Part shown: positions 44,920-55,050 of the stretch, in pieces
Position numbering within the stretch: the first letter of the stretch is position 1
Layout of the letters: the number at the start of each line of letters is the position of its first letter
Assembly: GCF_014170305.1 (NCBI RefSeq)
Contig: NZ_LZZT01000040.1
Span: forward strand, 1-64,000
Direction of reading: 5' to 3'
Length of the DNA: 64,000 nucleotides
Origin: Achromobacter sp. UMC71
GTDB lineage: Bacteria; Pseudomonadota; Gammaproteobacteria; Burkholderiales; Burkholderiaceae_B
The notes under the pieces: generated by a model
Told to the model about the DNA's origin: nothing
The model's input: only the letters and a program-made list of their open reading frames with translations
The model's database searches: none
Translations under genes and position numbers: made by a program

Positions 44920-44935
44920 TGGCATGCGGGTTGCT
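44920..44935 (+). promoter_or_regulatory. Sigma-54 (-24/-12) promoter of the Anbu operon
   Basis: CTGGCATGCGGGTTGCTTA matches YTGGCACGNNNNTTGCW with one change; the essential GG and GC are exactly 10 bp apart (44921-44922 and 44933-44934). The expected start of transcription is near 44946, about 70 bp before the GGAGGA box and ATG of the first gene. Confidence 0.82.
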
Positions 44936-45013
44936 TATTCATCCAGGCCGGCCACGCATGGCCGGATAGCGGCCGCGCCCAAGCCGGCCGTCAGCATCTG
45001 CAACGGAGGAGCC

Positions 45014-46444
45014 ATGAAGGACAGACCATCCCGTCCAGCCGCCTATGACGAGATGCGCGACAGCGCAGGCGGTATACGCTCCCATTACCAGGCCTTCGAG
45101 CGCTGGCACGACGAGCAATCCGCGGAAGCCATGGCGGCGCGCCGCCTGGAAGCGGACCTGAGTTTCCGGCGGGTCGGCATCACCTTTTCGGTGGCCGGCG
45201 ACGCGGCCGGCACCGAACGCCTGATCCCCTTCGACATGATTCCGCGGGTCATTCCCGCCGATGAATGGCGCCGCCTGGAAGCCGGCCTGAAACAGCGCGT
45301 GCGGGCGCTGAACATGTTCATCCACGACATCTACCATGGCCACGACATCGTCCGCGCCGGTGTCGTGCCGGCCGAGCAGGTGTTCCTGAACGCCCAGTAC
45401 CGCCCCGAAATGCAGGACGTGGACGTCGCCGAGGACATCTACTGCCATATCGCCGGGGTGGACATCGTGCGCGCCGGCGCCGGCGAATTCTATGTGCTGG
45501 AAGACAACCTGCGCGTGCCGTCCGGCGTGTCGTACATGCTGGAAAACCGCAAGATGTCGATGCGGCTGATGCCCGACGCGTTCAGCCGCATCAAGGTCGA
45601 GCCGGTGGCGCACTACCCCGACCTGCTGCTGGACAACCTGCGCGAAGTGGCGCCGCACGGCGGCGACGACCCCACCGTGGTGGTGCTGACGCCGGGCATG
45701 TACAACTCGGCCTACTTCGAGCACGCATTCCTGGCGCAGCAGATGGGCGTGGAACTGGTGGAAGGCCAGGACCTGTTCGTGGAACAGAACACGGTCTACA
45801 TGCGCACCACGCAAGGGCCGCGCAAGGTCGACGTGATCTACCGCCGCCTGGACGACGACTTCCTGGACCCGCTGTCGTTCCGCGCCGATTCGGCGCTGGG
45901 CGTGCCGGGCCTGTTGTCGGTGTATCGCGCCGGCCGCGTGACGCTGGCCAATGCCATCGGCACCGGCATCGCCGATGACAAGTCCACCTACCTGTACGTG
46001 CCCGACATGATCCGCTTCTACCTGAGCGAAGAGCCGATCCTGTCGAACGTGCCGACGTGGCGCTGCGGCCGTCCGGACGAGCTGTCCCATGTGATGGCGA
46101 ACATGCACGAGCTGGTGGTCAAGGAAGTCCATGGCGCCGGCGGCTACGGCATGCTGGTGGGCCCGTCGTCCACGCGCGCCGAGGTCGAATCGTTCAAGGA
46201 TCGCGTGCGGGCCAACCCGGCCAACTACATCGCACAACCGACGCTGGCCCTGTCCACCGTGCCGACCTACGTCGAATCCGGCGTGGCGCCGCGCCACGTC
46301 GACCTGCGCCCCTACGTGCTGTGCGGCAAGGACATCCGCACCGTGCCCGGCGGCCTGTGCCGCGTGGCGCTGACCGAAGGCTCGCTGGTGGTCAACAGCA
46401 GCCAGGGCGGCGGCACCAAGGACACCTGGGTTCTGGAGGAATAA
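45014..46444 (+). CDS. Circularly permuted ATP-grasp protein (COG2308), Anbu operon
   Basis: This 476-residue protein of the type 2 circularly permuted ATP-grasp family has YRPEMQDVDVAEDIYCHIAG, EFYVLEDNLRVPSGVSYMLE, VVKEVHGAGGYGMLVGP (ATP-binding lysine near residue 368) and VVNSSQGGGTKDTWVLEE at the end. These are predicted amidoligases that would join amino acids or peptides. The ATG has a GGAGGA box; longer frames upstream overlap the sigma-54 promoter and are rejected. It heads a tight four-gene operon with alpha-E, transglutaminase and Anbu genes, a conserved cluster of unsolved function. Confidence 0.92.
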   Translation: MKDRPSRPAAYDEMRDSAGGIRSHYQAFERWHDEQSAEAMAARRLEADLSFRRVGITFSVAGDAAGTERLIPFDMIPRVIPADEWRRLEAGLKQRVRALNMFIHDIYHGHDIVRAGVVPAEQVFLNAQYRPEMQDVDVAEDIYCHIAGVDIVRAGAGEFYVLEDNLRVPSGVSYMLENRKMSMRLMPDAFSRIKVEPVAHYPDLLLDNLREVAPHGGDDPTVVVLTPGMYNSAYFEHAFLAQQMGVELVEGQDLFVEQNTVYMRTTQGPRKVDVIYRRLDDDFLDPLSFRADSALGVPGLLSVYRAGRVTLANAIGTGIADDKSTYLYVPDMIRFYLSEEPILSNVPTWRCGRPDELSHVMANMHELVVKEVHGAGGYGMLVGPSSTRAEVESFKDRVRANPANYIAQPTLALSTVPTYVESGVAPRHVDLRPYVLCGKDIRTVPGGLCRVALTEGSLVVNSSQGGGTKDTWVLEE

Positions 46445-46446
46445 CG

Positions 46447-47454
46447 ATGCTGAGCCGAACCGCCGACAACCTGTTCTGGATGTGCCGCTATACCGAGCGC
46501 GCCGAGAACACCGCGCGCATGCTGGACGTGAACCTGCAGATGTCGCTGCTGCCGCAAGACGCGCAGACCCGCGAAGGCTCGTGGAACGCCGTGCTGCGCA
46601 TCTCGGAGCTGCAAGGCCTGTACCACGCCAAGCACGCCGTCATCTCGCCGCAGGACGTGCTGCAGTACATGGTGCGCGACCCCGAAAACCCGTCGTCCAT
46701 CTACACCTGCATGCGCGCGGCCCGCGAGAACGCGCGCGCCGTGCGCGGCAGCCTGACCACCGAGGTCTGGGAAACCTACAACACCACCTGGCTGGAATTG
46801 CTCAAGCACCTGCACACCGGCCTGTTGGAACGCAATCCCGGCGAATTCTTCGAATGGGTGAAATTCCGTTCGCACCTGGCCCGCGGCGTCACCATCGGCA
46901 CCATGCTCGAAGACGAGGCGCTGTATTTCCTGCGCATCGGCATGCATCTGGAGCGCGCCGACAACACCGCGCGCATGCTGGACGTTAAGTTCCACGAGCG
47001 CGACGGCAATGGCGCGCCACCCAGCGGCTCGCAACAGCAACAGCAGCAGCAAGACGGCCGCGCCGACGGCAACGGCTCGGGCGGCCTGCAAAGCGAGTTC
47101 TACCGCTGGTCGGCCCTGCTCAGCTCGGTGTCCGGCCTGGAGATCTACCGCAAGGTGTACCGCGACGTCATCACGCCCGACCGCGTGGCCGAATTGCTGA
47201 TCCTGCACCCGGACATGCCACGTTCGTTGCTGGCGTCGATGCGGGAAGTGTCGGAAGACCTGGCGCGCGTGTCGAACCAGCGCTCGACCGAAACGCAACG
47301 GCGCGCCGGCATGCTGTGCGCCGAACTGCAGTTCGGCCGGGTCGAAGACATTCTGCATAGCGGCCTGCACCAGTACCTGGAGCACTTCCTGGACCGTATC
47401 AACGACCTGGGCAACCGGATCAGCCAGGACTTCCTGGTGCCGCTGTCGGCATGA
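46447..47454 (+). CDS. Alpha-E domain protein (COG2307), Anbu operon
   Basis: This 335-residue helical protein opens MLSRTADNLFWMCRYTERAE, the Alpha-E signature, and contains FLRIGMHLERADNTARMLDV and ELLILHPDMPRSLLASMREV. It begins 2 bp after the ATP-grasp stop. The family always accompanies the permuted ATP-grasp protein, sometimes fused to it, and is thought to assist it. A run of seven glutamines (SGSQQQQQQQDGR, about residues 193-205) interrupts the domain and looks like a variable loop. Confidence 0.9.
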   Translation: MLSRTADNLFWMCRYTERAENTARMLDVNLQMSLLPQDAQTREGSWNAVLRISELQGLYHAKHAVISPQDVLQYMVRDPENPSSIYTCMRAARENARAVRGSLTTEVWETYNTTWLELLKHLHTGLLERNPGEFFEWVKFRSHLARGVTIGTMLEDEALYFLRIGMHLERADNTARMLDVKFHERDGNGAPPSGSQQQQQQQDGRADGNGSGGLQSEFYRWSALLSSVSGLEIYRKVYRDVITPDRVAELLILHPDMPRSLLASMREVSEDLARVSNQRSTETQRRAGMLCAELQFGRVEDILHSGLHQYLEHFLDRINDLGNRISQDFLVPLSA

Positions 47455-47467
47455 CAAGGAGACAGGC

Positions 47468-48271
47468 ATGAAACAGATCATCACGCACGTCACGCATTAC
47501 CGCTATACCGCGCCCGTCACCTACAGCATCCAGACCCTGCGGCTGACGCCGCGCGACGACGAGCACCAGCGCGTGCTGCGCTGGCACATCGAAGCGCCCG
47601 GCGCGCTGGAACAACAGGTGGACGCCTACGGCAACATCACCCACACACTGACCCTGAACCGTCCGCACACCGAGATCGAATTGCGCGTGGTGGGCCAGGT
47701 GCTGGTAGGCGCGTTGACGCTGGGCGCGTTGGGCGGCGAGGACAGCCGTCTGCCGGTGCACGCCTATTGCGTGCAGACGCCGCTGACGCAGGCCGACGAG
47801 ACCATCCACGCCTTCACCCGCGACGTGCTGCCCGGCGGCCTGAATGCGCCCGCCGACGTGCTGGCGCTGGCCAGCGCCATCTGCGACCGGGTGGCCTATG
47901 AGCCGGGCACCACCGACGTCACCACCGCGGCCAGCCAGGTGCTGGCCATGGGCCACGGCGTCTGCCAGGACCACGCGCACCTGTTCCTGGCATGCGTGCG
48001 GGGGTTGGGCGTGCCGGCCCGCTATGTCAGCGGCTACCTGTACACCACCACCCAGCATGCGGCCAGCCACGCCTGGGCGGATGTCTGGCTGCCCGAGACC
48101 GGTTGGACCAGCGTGGACATCACCAACCGCCAATTCGCGTCCGATTGCCATTGCCGGCTGGCCGTGGGACGGGACTACGACTCGGCCTCGCCGGTGCGCG
48201 GCGTGCGCACCGGCGGCGGCGAGGAATCCATGGAGGTCAGCGTGGAAGTGCAGACGACATTGCAGCAATAA
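47468..48271 (+). CDS. Transglutaminase-like cysteine peptidase, Anbu operon
   Basis: This 267-residue protein has an N-terminal beta domain (THVTHYRYTAPVTYSIQTLR) and a transglutaminase core with the catalytic Cys in AMGHGVCQDHAHLFLACVRG, His in ASHAWADVWLP and Asp in GWTSVDITNRQ. Bacterial members act more often as peptidases or amidases than as crosslinkers. It lies 13 bp after the alpha-E gene. In the operon it could process the product of the ATP-grasp ligase. No signal peptide is present, so it is cytoplasmic. Confidence 0.92.
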   Translation: MKQIITHVTHYRYTAPVTYSIQTLRLTPRDDEHQRVLRWHIEAPGALEQQVDAYGNITHTLTLNRPHTEIELRVVGQVLVGALTLGALGGEDSRLPVHAYCVQTPLTQADETIHAFTRDVLPGGLNAPADVLALASAICDRVAYEPGTTDVTTAASQVLAMGHGVCQDHAHLFLACVRGLGVPARYVSGYLYTTTQHAASHAWADVWLPETGWTSVDITNRQFASDCHCRLAVGRDYDSASPVRGVRTGGGEESMEVSVEVQTTLQQ

Positions 48272-48326
48272 CCCGGCTCGGCCGCGCCGCAATACAATGC
48301 GGCGTGGTGTTCTCTTTTTTGCAATC

Positions 48327-49190
48327 ATGACCTACTGCGTCGCAGCCCGCCTAGATTCCGGCCTGGTCTTCCTGTCCGACTCCCGCACCAACGCGGGCGT
48401 CGACCAGATCAGCGTGTTTCGCAAAATGACCGTCTTCGAGCGCCCGGGCGACCGCGTGATGGTCCTGATGACCTCCGGCAACCTGGCCGTCAGCCAGGCC
48501 GTGCTGAATGCGCTGGCCCGCCAGCACGACGAAGGCGGCGAAACCGTCTGGAACGCGCCCGACATGTTCGAGGCCACCCGCCGGGTCGGCGCTGCCGTGC
48601 GCGACGTCTATCACCGCGAGGCCGCGGCCCTGCACGACCAAGGCGTGGAATTCAACGTCAGCCTGATTTTCGGCGGCCAGATCGGCGCCGAGCGCTGCCG
48701 GCTGTTCCAGGTGTATTCGGCCGGCAACTTCATCGAGGCCGGCGCCGAATGTCCGTATTTCCAGATCGGCGAAGCCAAGTACGGCAAACCCATCCTCGAT
48801 CGCGTGCTGCGCCCCGATACGTCCCTGGACGAGGCCGCCAAGTGCGCCCTGATCTCGATGGATTCGACACTGCGCTCGAACATCTCGGTGGGGCTGCCGC
48901 TGGACCTGCTGGTGTACGACACCCACGCGTTGCGCGTTACGCATTTCGCCAGCATCGACGAGCACAACGAATACTTCCGCATGATCCGCGGCACCTGGGG
49001 CGAACGCCTGCGCCAGGTCTTCGCCGAAATCCCCGACCCGCTCTGGGCCCACCCCGAAGACCCGGCATCGCTGGTGCCCGCCAGCCGCATCCACCAACCG
49101 CTGCGCGCCGACCCCGTGGACGTGCCCCTGGCCGTCTACGCGGCCCCGCAGGTGCTGGCGGAAGATCCGGGTAAGGATCAGGCGAACTGA
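48327..49190 (+). CDS. Anbu (ancestral beta-subunit) proteasome-type protease
   Basis: This 287-residue Ntn-hydrolase begins MTYCVAARLDSGLVFLSDSR; after removal of Met the Thr becomes residue 1, the expected nucleophile. ISVFRKMTVFERPGDRVMVL, GNLAVSQAVLNAL and KYGKPILDRVL are typical of Anbu (YP_ proteasome-type protease) proteins, relatives of HslV and the proteasome beta subunit. The ATG at 48327 is chosen by this N-terminus; its ribosome-binding site is weak. It closes the operon, 55 bp after the transglutaminase gene. The C-terminal ~50 residues are a proline-rich extension. Confidence 0.92.
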   Translation: MTYCVAARLDSGLVFLSDSRTNAGVDQISVFRKMTVFERPGDRVMVLMTSGNLAVSQAVLNALARQHDEGGETVWNAPDMFEATRRVGAAVRDVYHREAAALHDQGVEFNVSLIFGGQIGAERCRLFQVYSAGNFIEAGAECPYFQIGEAKYGKPILDRVLRPDTSLDEAAKCALISMDSTLRSNISVGLPLDLLVYDTHALRVTHFASIDEHNEYFRMIRGTWGERLRQVFAEIPDPLWAHPEDPASLVPASRIHQPLRADPVDVPLAVYAAPQVLAEDPGKDQAN

Positions 49191-49393
49191 CGTTTACCGC
49201 CTTCGCGCCTTTGGCATTGGGGACGCATTGAAATTGGGAGAAGCGGTGTCTGACCGTATAAACCCTCCTTTCCGCTTCCCTAAGCCCGGCTTGTAAAACC
49301 ACAAATTCTCATCTTCCGGCTGGCGCGCCACACTGATGCCAGCCCGTCATGCCTTGCCTTGCGGGTTCACGATAAAACCACAAGGAACGAGAC

Positions 49394-50392
49394 ATGACCC
49401 CTATTTCCTCGCGCGCCCTGCTGCGTGCGGCCGGGCCGCTGCTGGCCTTGGCTTGCCTGACCGGCGGTTCCGCCGTCGCCCAAAGCAACTATCCCAACCA
49501 CGCCATTTCGCTGGTCGTGCCGTTCTCGGCCGGCGGCCCCACCGACGTGGTGGCCCGCAGCCTGGGCGCGGCGATGTCCAAGACGCTGGGCCAGAGCATC
49601 ATCATCGAGAACCGCACCGGGGCCGGCGGCACGCTGGCGGCGATGCACGTGGCGCGCGCCGCGCCCGACGGGTATACCTTCCTGATCCACCACAACGGCA
49701 TGGCCACCGCGCCGGCGCTGTACCGCAAGCCGCCGTTCAATCCGCTGACCGATTTCTCCTATGTCGGCCAGGTCGCCGACGTACCCATGACGCTGTTGGG
49801 CCGCAAGGACCTGCCGCCCAGCACCATGGCCGAATTCATCCAATACGCGCATGCCAACGGCAACAAGATCAACCTGGCCAACGCGGGCCTGGGCGCGGTG
49901 TCGCAACTGTGCGGCATGCTGCTGCAGGAATCGCTGGGCGTGCAGTTCACGACCGTGCCCTATGCCGGCACGGCGCCGGCCCTGACGGCGCTGCTGGGCG
50001 GCCAGGTCGATATGCTGTGCGACCAGACCACGCAGACCATTCCCCATATCAAGGGCCAGCGCGTGAAGCTGTACGGCGTCACCACACTGGACCGCATCAA
50101 GGCGCTGCCCGATGCGCCGACGCTGCAGGAAGGCGGACTGAAGGGCTTCGAGGTCAAGGTGTGGCACGGCGTGTATGCGCCCAAGGGCACGCCGCCCGAA
50201 GTCATCGCCAAGTTCAACGAGGCCCTGCGCGCAGCGCTGAAAGACCCGGCCTTCACGCAGAAGATGGCCGAGCTGGGCGCCGAGATCGTGCCCGAAGCCA
50301 AGCAGACACCAGAAGGCCTGCACACCTGGCTGCAATCCGAAGTGGACAAATGGGGGCCCATTATCCGCAAGGCGGGAGTGTACGCGGATTGA
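49394..50392 (+). CDS. Bug/TctC-family periplasmic solute receptor
   Basis: This 332-residue exported protein has a signal peptide (LLALACLTGGSAVAQ), then the family segment YPNHAISLVVPFSAGGPTDV, IIIENRTGAGGTLAAMHVAR, AAPDGYTFLIHHNG and the C-terminal LPDAPTLQEGG. Bug receptors are greatly expanded in Bordetella and Achromobacter and bind small carboxylates or amides. No membrane subunits (TctA/B) are adjacent, so it is an orphan receptor whose ligand is unknown. It lies 200 bp downstream of the Anbu gene and has an AACGAG-type weak box before its ATG. Confidence 0.9.
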   Translation: MTPISSRALLRAAGPLLALACLTGGSAVAQSNYPNHAISLVVPFSAGGPTDVVARSLGAAMSKTLGQSIIIENRTGAGGTLAAMHVARAAPDGYTFLIHHNGMATAPALYRKPPFNPLTDFSYVGQVADVPMTLLGRKDLPPSTMAEFIQYAHANGNKINLANAGLGAVSQLCGMLLQESLGVQFTTVPYAGTAPALTALLGGQVDMLCDQTTQTIPHIKGQRVKLYGVTTLDRIKALPDAPTLQEGGLKGFEVKVWHGVYAPKGTPPEVIAKFNEALRAALKDPAFTQKMAELGAEIVPEAKQTPEGLHTWLQSEVDKWGPIIRKAGVYAD

Positions 50393-50451
50393 TCGACCGG
50401 CCCGAAGCGATGACGGCTTCGGGCAAGCACGCGGGCCGCTTGGCTCGCGGC

Positions 50452-50478
50452 AAAAAAAGGCCGGCGTATGCCGGCCTT
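50452..50478 (-). terminator. Intrinsic terminator of metF
   Basis: Stem AAGGCCGGC / GCCGGCCTT (50457-50465 and 50470-50478) with a 4-base loop is followed on the minus strand by seven U (A-run 50452-50458). It lies 30 bp after the metF stop and may serve the convergent Bug gene too. Confidence 0.9.
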
Positions 50479-50509
50479 GCCTTGCTCGGGCAGCGCCCGC
50501 GGCGATGGC

Positions 50510-51352
50510 TTACAGGGCCAGTTCCTTCCACACCGCCAACGGCGCTTCCGCATGGTTCAGCGTGTAGAAATGCAGGCCCGGCGCGCCATTGTCCAGCAGG
50601 TTCTGGCACAGCTCGGTAACCACGTCCACGCCGAAGGCGCGGATCGAGGCCTTGTCGTCGCCAAACTCGGCCAGGCGCAGACGGATCCAGCGCGGCACTT
50701 CCGCGCCGCACATTTCCGAGAAGCGCAGCAGCTGGGTATGGTTCGTGATGGGCATGATGCCCGGCACGATCGGCACCCGCACACCCTTGGCCTGGGCCCG
50801 GTCGACGAAGTCGAAGTAGGCGTCGGCATTGAAGAAATACTGGGTGATGGCCGCATCGGCGCCGGCGTTCACCTTGGCCACGAAATGATCCAGGTCGGTC
50901 GACGGATGCGTCGCCTGCGGATGCATTTCGGGGTAGGCCGCGACTTCGATGTGGAACCAGTCGCCCGTTTCCTCGCGGATGAACGACACCAGTTCGTTGG
51001 CGTAGCGCAGCTCGCCCGCGTCGCCGCCCATGCCCGAGGGTAGGTCGCCGCGCAAGGCGACCACGCGCCGCACGCCTTCGTTCTTGTAGGTCTGGAGGAT
51101 ATCCCGCAGGTCCTGCCGGCTCGCGCCGACGCACGACAAGTGCGGCGCCGCATCGCAGCCCAGGTTGCGCAGCGTGCGCACGGCGTCCGCCGTGCCGGCG
51201 CGGGTGGAACCGCCCGCGCCGAAGGTCACGCTGACGTACTTGGGTTGGATCGCCAGCATCTGCTTGGCCGCGCGCACCAGCCGTTCCTGGCCGGCCAGAT
51301 CGCGCGGGGGAAAGAATTCCAGACTGAAAGCGGGAGTGGTCGAATCAGACAT
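50510..51352 (-). CDS. metF: 5,10-methylenetetrahydrofolate reductase
   Basis: This 280-residue TIM-barrel flavoenzyme has SLEFFPPRD at the N-terminus, VSVTFGAGGSTRAGTADAVR, VALRGDLPSG and ITQYFFNADAYFDFVDRA, all MetF landmarks. It makes 5-methyl-THF for methionine synthesis. The start at ATG 51352 (MSDSTTPAFS) overlaps the stop of the PF04020 gene by one base (TAATG). It belongs to a methyl-cycle operon behind ahcY. A U-rich intrinsic terminator follows. Confidence 0.95.
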   Translation of the reverse strand: MSDSTTPAFSLEFFPPRDLAGQERLVRAAKQMLAIQPKYVSVTFGAGGSTRAGTADAVRTLRNLGCDAAPHLSCVGASRQDLRDILQTYKNEGVRRVVALRGDLPSGMGGDAGELRYANELVSFIREETGDWFHIEVAAYPEMHPQATHPSTDLDHFVAKVNAGADAAITQYFFNADAYFDFVDRAQAKGVRVPIVPGIMPITNHTQLLRFSEMCGAEVPRWIRLRLAEFGDDKASIRAFGVDVVTELCQNLLDNGAPGLHFYTLNHAEAPLAVWKELAL

Positions 51353-51687
51353 TAGGGGATCAGTTTGGTGAGCAGGCCGGAGATGATGCTGTAGAGGATC
51401 GCACCGCCCACGGCCCACCAGAACCCGTTGACCTGGAAGCCCTTGAGCACGGAGCCGACAAACCAGAACAACAAGGCGTTGATGACGATAAGGAAGAGAC
51501 CGAGCGTGACGATCGTGATGGGCAACGTCAGCAGCACCAGGACCGGCTTGACCAGCATGTTGACCAGGCCCAGCACCAAGGCGGCGATGAGCGCCGATCC
51601 GAAGCTGGCCACGGTAATGCCGGGCAGCAGGTAGGCAACGGCCAGCAGGGCCACCGCGTTCAGGATCCAGACGAGTATCAATGCCAT
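51352..51687 (-). CDS. PF04020 (YvlD-like, phage holin-type) membrane protein
   Basis: This 111-residue protein has four hydrophobic helices (MALILVWILNAVALLAVAYL, LIAALVLGLVNMLVKPVLVL, LLTLPITIVTLGLFLIVINA, WAVGGAILYSIISGLLTKLI), the pattern of PF04020. Family function is unknown; despite the holin label it is a normal chromosomal gene. It is wedged between ahcY and metF and shares a TAATG junction with metF, so it is expressed with the methyl cycle and may have a role connected with it. Confidence 0.85.
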   Translation of the reverse strand: MALILVWILNAVALLAVAYLLPGITVASFGSALIAALVLGLVNMLVKPVLVLLTLPITIVTLGLFLIVINALLFWFVGSVLKGFQVNGFWWAVGGAILYSIISGLLTKLIP

Positions 51688-51762
51688 GTTCGAACTCCTG
51701 TATTGACGCTCCGCGGCCCCGTCATCGCCAGGCGACACGGGGGAATCCCGCGGATCGGAAAG

Positions 51763-51783
51763 CCCGCGCCGACATGGCGCGGG
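51763..51783 (-). terminator. Hairpin after ahcY
   Basis: CCCGCGCC and GGCGCGGG form an 8-bp stem with a 5-base loop, 25 bp beyond the ahcY stop. The following CTTTCC is a poor U-tract, so it is probably a partial terminator or a stability element within the operon. Confidence 0.5.
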
Positions 51784-51807
51784 TACTTCCCTATTTTGCT
51801 ACAAGCA

Positions 51808-53226
<1,419 letters not shown>

Positions 53227-53330
53227 GGTGTGTAGGCTCCACGTGAATAACGAACGGCGCACGATACGGCCGGACAACGCGAAACCACCACGACAATCGA
53301 GTGCTCGCCTTTTCCGCCGTACGCGACAAA

Positions 53331-53432
53331 GGTGAGCGCCGTTGCTGTAGCGCCGCGCGATGCGCAGCGCTTGAACAGGAATTCCTGAGCCTGGCGACCG
53401 AATGATCAATGGTCGTCGCAACGCTCCTCAGG
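53331..53432 (-). ncRNA. SAH riboswitch
   Basis: On the minus strand the leader reads CCTGAGGAGCGTTGCGACGA, then GGTCGCCAGGCTCAGG and finally GCAACGGCGCTCACC. These are the conserved blocks of the S-adenosylhomocysteine riboswitch: P1 (CCTGAG/CTCAGG), the GCCAGGCTC core and the distal pairing of GAGCG..TTGC with GCAACGGCGCTC. It ends ~105 nt upstream of the ahcY ATG. SAH binding is expected to turn ahcY on. The class is known from betaproteobacterial ahcY genes. Confidence 0.93.
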
Positions 53433-53519
53433 ATTGGCAAGCATTGTACCGGTTTGGCTCGCCAGGGGGAACGTCCCGCACGGCTCTCGCCGCGGACGGC
53501 GCGTCCCGCCCGGCGCCGT

Positions 53520-54560
53520 TCACCCCGCCCGGGCCAGGCGCCTGTCGATCTCGGCGCCGGAGGTCAGGGGCACCAGCGACGCCAGCAGGTCGGAGGCCAC
53601 CGAATCCCAGCTTCGCGTCAGGGCATGTTCGCGCACGGCGTGGCGGTCCAGCGGCAGCGCGGCGCGGCAGGCATGGGCCAGGTCGTCATCCAGGATACCG
53701 GTGACGCCTTGCGCCACCACCGCCAGCGGCGCTTCGCTGCGGAAGGCCGCCACCGGCGTGCCGCAAGCCATGGCTTCCAGCATGACCAGCCCGAAGGTGT
53801 CGGTCAGGCTGGGAAAGACGAATACGTCGGCCGCGCCGTAGAACGCCGGCAGGGCATCGTCGTTCTGCATGCCCATGAACACGGCCTGGGGGAAGCGCTT
53901 TTTCAGGCGCGCCTCGTCGGGTCCCGCCCCCACCACCACCTTGCTGCCCGGCAGGTCCAGCGCCAGGAAGGCATCCAGGTTCTTTTCGCGCGCGACACGG
54001 CCGACGGACAGGAAAACGGGACGAGGCAGATCCTGGAACGCCAGGCCGGGGGTGGGCTGGAACTTGCGCGGGTCCACGCCGCGCGACCAGACCCGCAGAT
54101 TGGCCAGCCCGCGGCGCACCAGGATGTCGCGCACCGTGGGCGTAGGTACCAGCACGCATTGCGACGGCCGGTGAAACCAGCGCAGGTAGCGCCACGGCAA
54201 CGCCGCCGGAATGCCCATGCGCGCCTGCAGGTAGTCGGGAAACATGGTGTGGAACGAGGTCGTGAAGCGCCAGCCGCGCGACAGCGCCATGCTGCGCGCC
54301 GCCAGCCCCAGCGGACCTTCGGTGGCGATGTGCAGCGCATCGGGCACGATGTCGCCCAGGATGCGGCGCAATTGCTTGCCGGGCCGCAGGCACAGCCGCA
54401 GGTCGGGCTCGGACGGGGCCGGCACGGTCCGGCTGCCCTGGGGGTTCACCACGATCAGTTCGTGGCCCCATTCATTCAGGATCTGCTGCATGGTCGTCCA
54501 GGTGCGGACGACGCCATTGACTTGCGGATGCCAGGCATCCGTGACCAGAACGATGCGCAT
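53520..54560 (-). CDS. GT4-family glycosyltransferase (mannosyltransferase-like)
   Basis: This 346-residue GT-B enzyme begins MRIVLVTDAWHPQVNGVVRT. It has TSFHTMFPDYLQAR, RGVDPRKFQPTPG, FLSVGRVAREKNLDAFL, GAGPDEARLKKRFP and PSLTDTFGLVMLEAMACGTP with the nucleotide-sugar binding glutamates. The FHTMFPDY and GVDPRKF pattern is typical of enzymes of the PimB/MgtA group that glycosylate lipid acceptors. The start is set at ATG 54560 by the conserved beginning. It runs alone, upstream of nothing on its strand except the riboswitch region, and its acceptor is unknown. Confidence 0.87.
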   Translation of the reverse strand: MRIVLVTDAWHPQVNGVVRTWTTMQQILNEWGHELIVVNPQGSRTVPAPSEPDLRLCLRPGKQLRRILGDIVPDALHIATEGPLGLAARSMALSRGWRFTTSFHTMFPDYLQARMGIPAALPWRYLRWFHRPSQCVLVPTPTVRDILVRRGLANLRVWSRGVDPRKFQPTPGLAFQDLPRPVFLSVGRVAREKNLDAFLALDLPGSKVVVGAGPDEARLKKRFPQAVFMGMQNDDALPAFYGAADVFVFPSLTDTFGLVMLEAMACGTPVAAFRSEAPLAVVAQGVTGILDDDLAHACRAALPLDRHAVREHALTRSWDSVASDLLASLVPLTSGAEIDRRLARAG

Positions 54561-54648
54561 GATGAGGCCGGAAGTGGGCGACACCGCGATTTAGCCCGCG
54601 GCATGTGACACGCCCAAGACGGCGGGTCCCAGGGCCCATCAGCACAGC

Positions 54649-54885
54649 CTAGTTGTTGCGGCGGGGATACCCCTGGGCCTTGATGCGGATCCAGACCTCG
54701 CGCTTTTCCTCTTCCGTCATGAAGACCCAATTGGCCACTTCCATGGCCGTGCGCCCGCAGCCCCGGCAGATGTCGTCAAACAGCGTGGAACATACGGCAA
54801 CGCACGGGGAATCCGTGGCCCGGAACGCGCGTTGGGCGTCCTCGGGGTCGGGCAATTCGGTCAGATCGGCAAAGGAACGATTCAT
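54649..54885 (-). CDS. DUF1289 protein
   Basis: This 78-residue protein has the DUF1289 (PF06945) four-cysteine motif SPCVAVCSTLFDDICRGCGR at about residues 26-45, followed by EVANWVFMTEEEKREVWIRI. The cysteines probably bind a metal or Fe-S cluster. The start at ATG 54885 (MNRSFADL) is used because the frame upstream is not conserved-looking. Function is unknown. Confidence 0.88.
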   Translation of the reverse strand: MNRSFADLTELPDPEDAQRAFRATDSPCVAVCSTLFDDICRGCGRTAMEVANWVFMTEEEKREVWIRIKAQGYPRRNN

Positions 54886-55050
54886 GGGCCGAAGGTTAAC
54901 ACCAGGGTTACGTCCCTTTTTTGATAGCCCTATTGTCCGGCGTGGCTTGATTGACAGCGCGGCAAAGCGCCGTGGCGGGCCGGAATGCCAGGCGCCCGCC
55001 CTTCGCAAGCTGGGCCTGCACCACGCCCAGCCGTCGGCGTCGAGGCCTGC

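Noticed and set aside
44583-45013. Upstream in-frame start at 44924 for the ATP-grasp gene
   Set aside because: It would begin inside the sigma-54 promoter, before the expected transcript start, and lacks a ribosome-binding site; ATG 45014 has GGAGGA.
49191-49393. Resemblance of GGTGTCTGACCGTA near 49245 to a REP arm
   Set aside because: Only the GTCTGAC core is shared; the outer TTATTT and the GTAG foot are missing.
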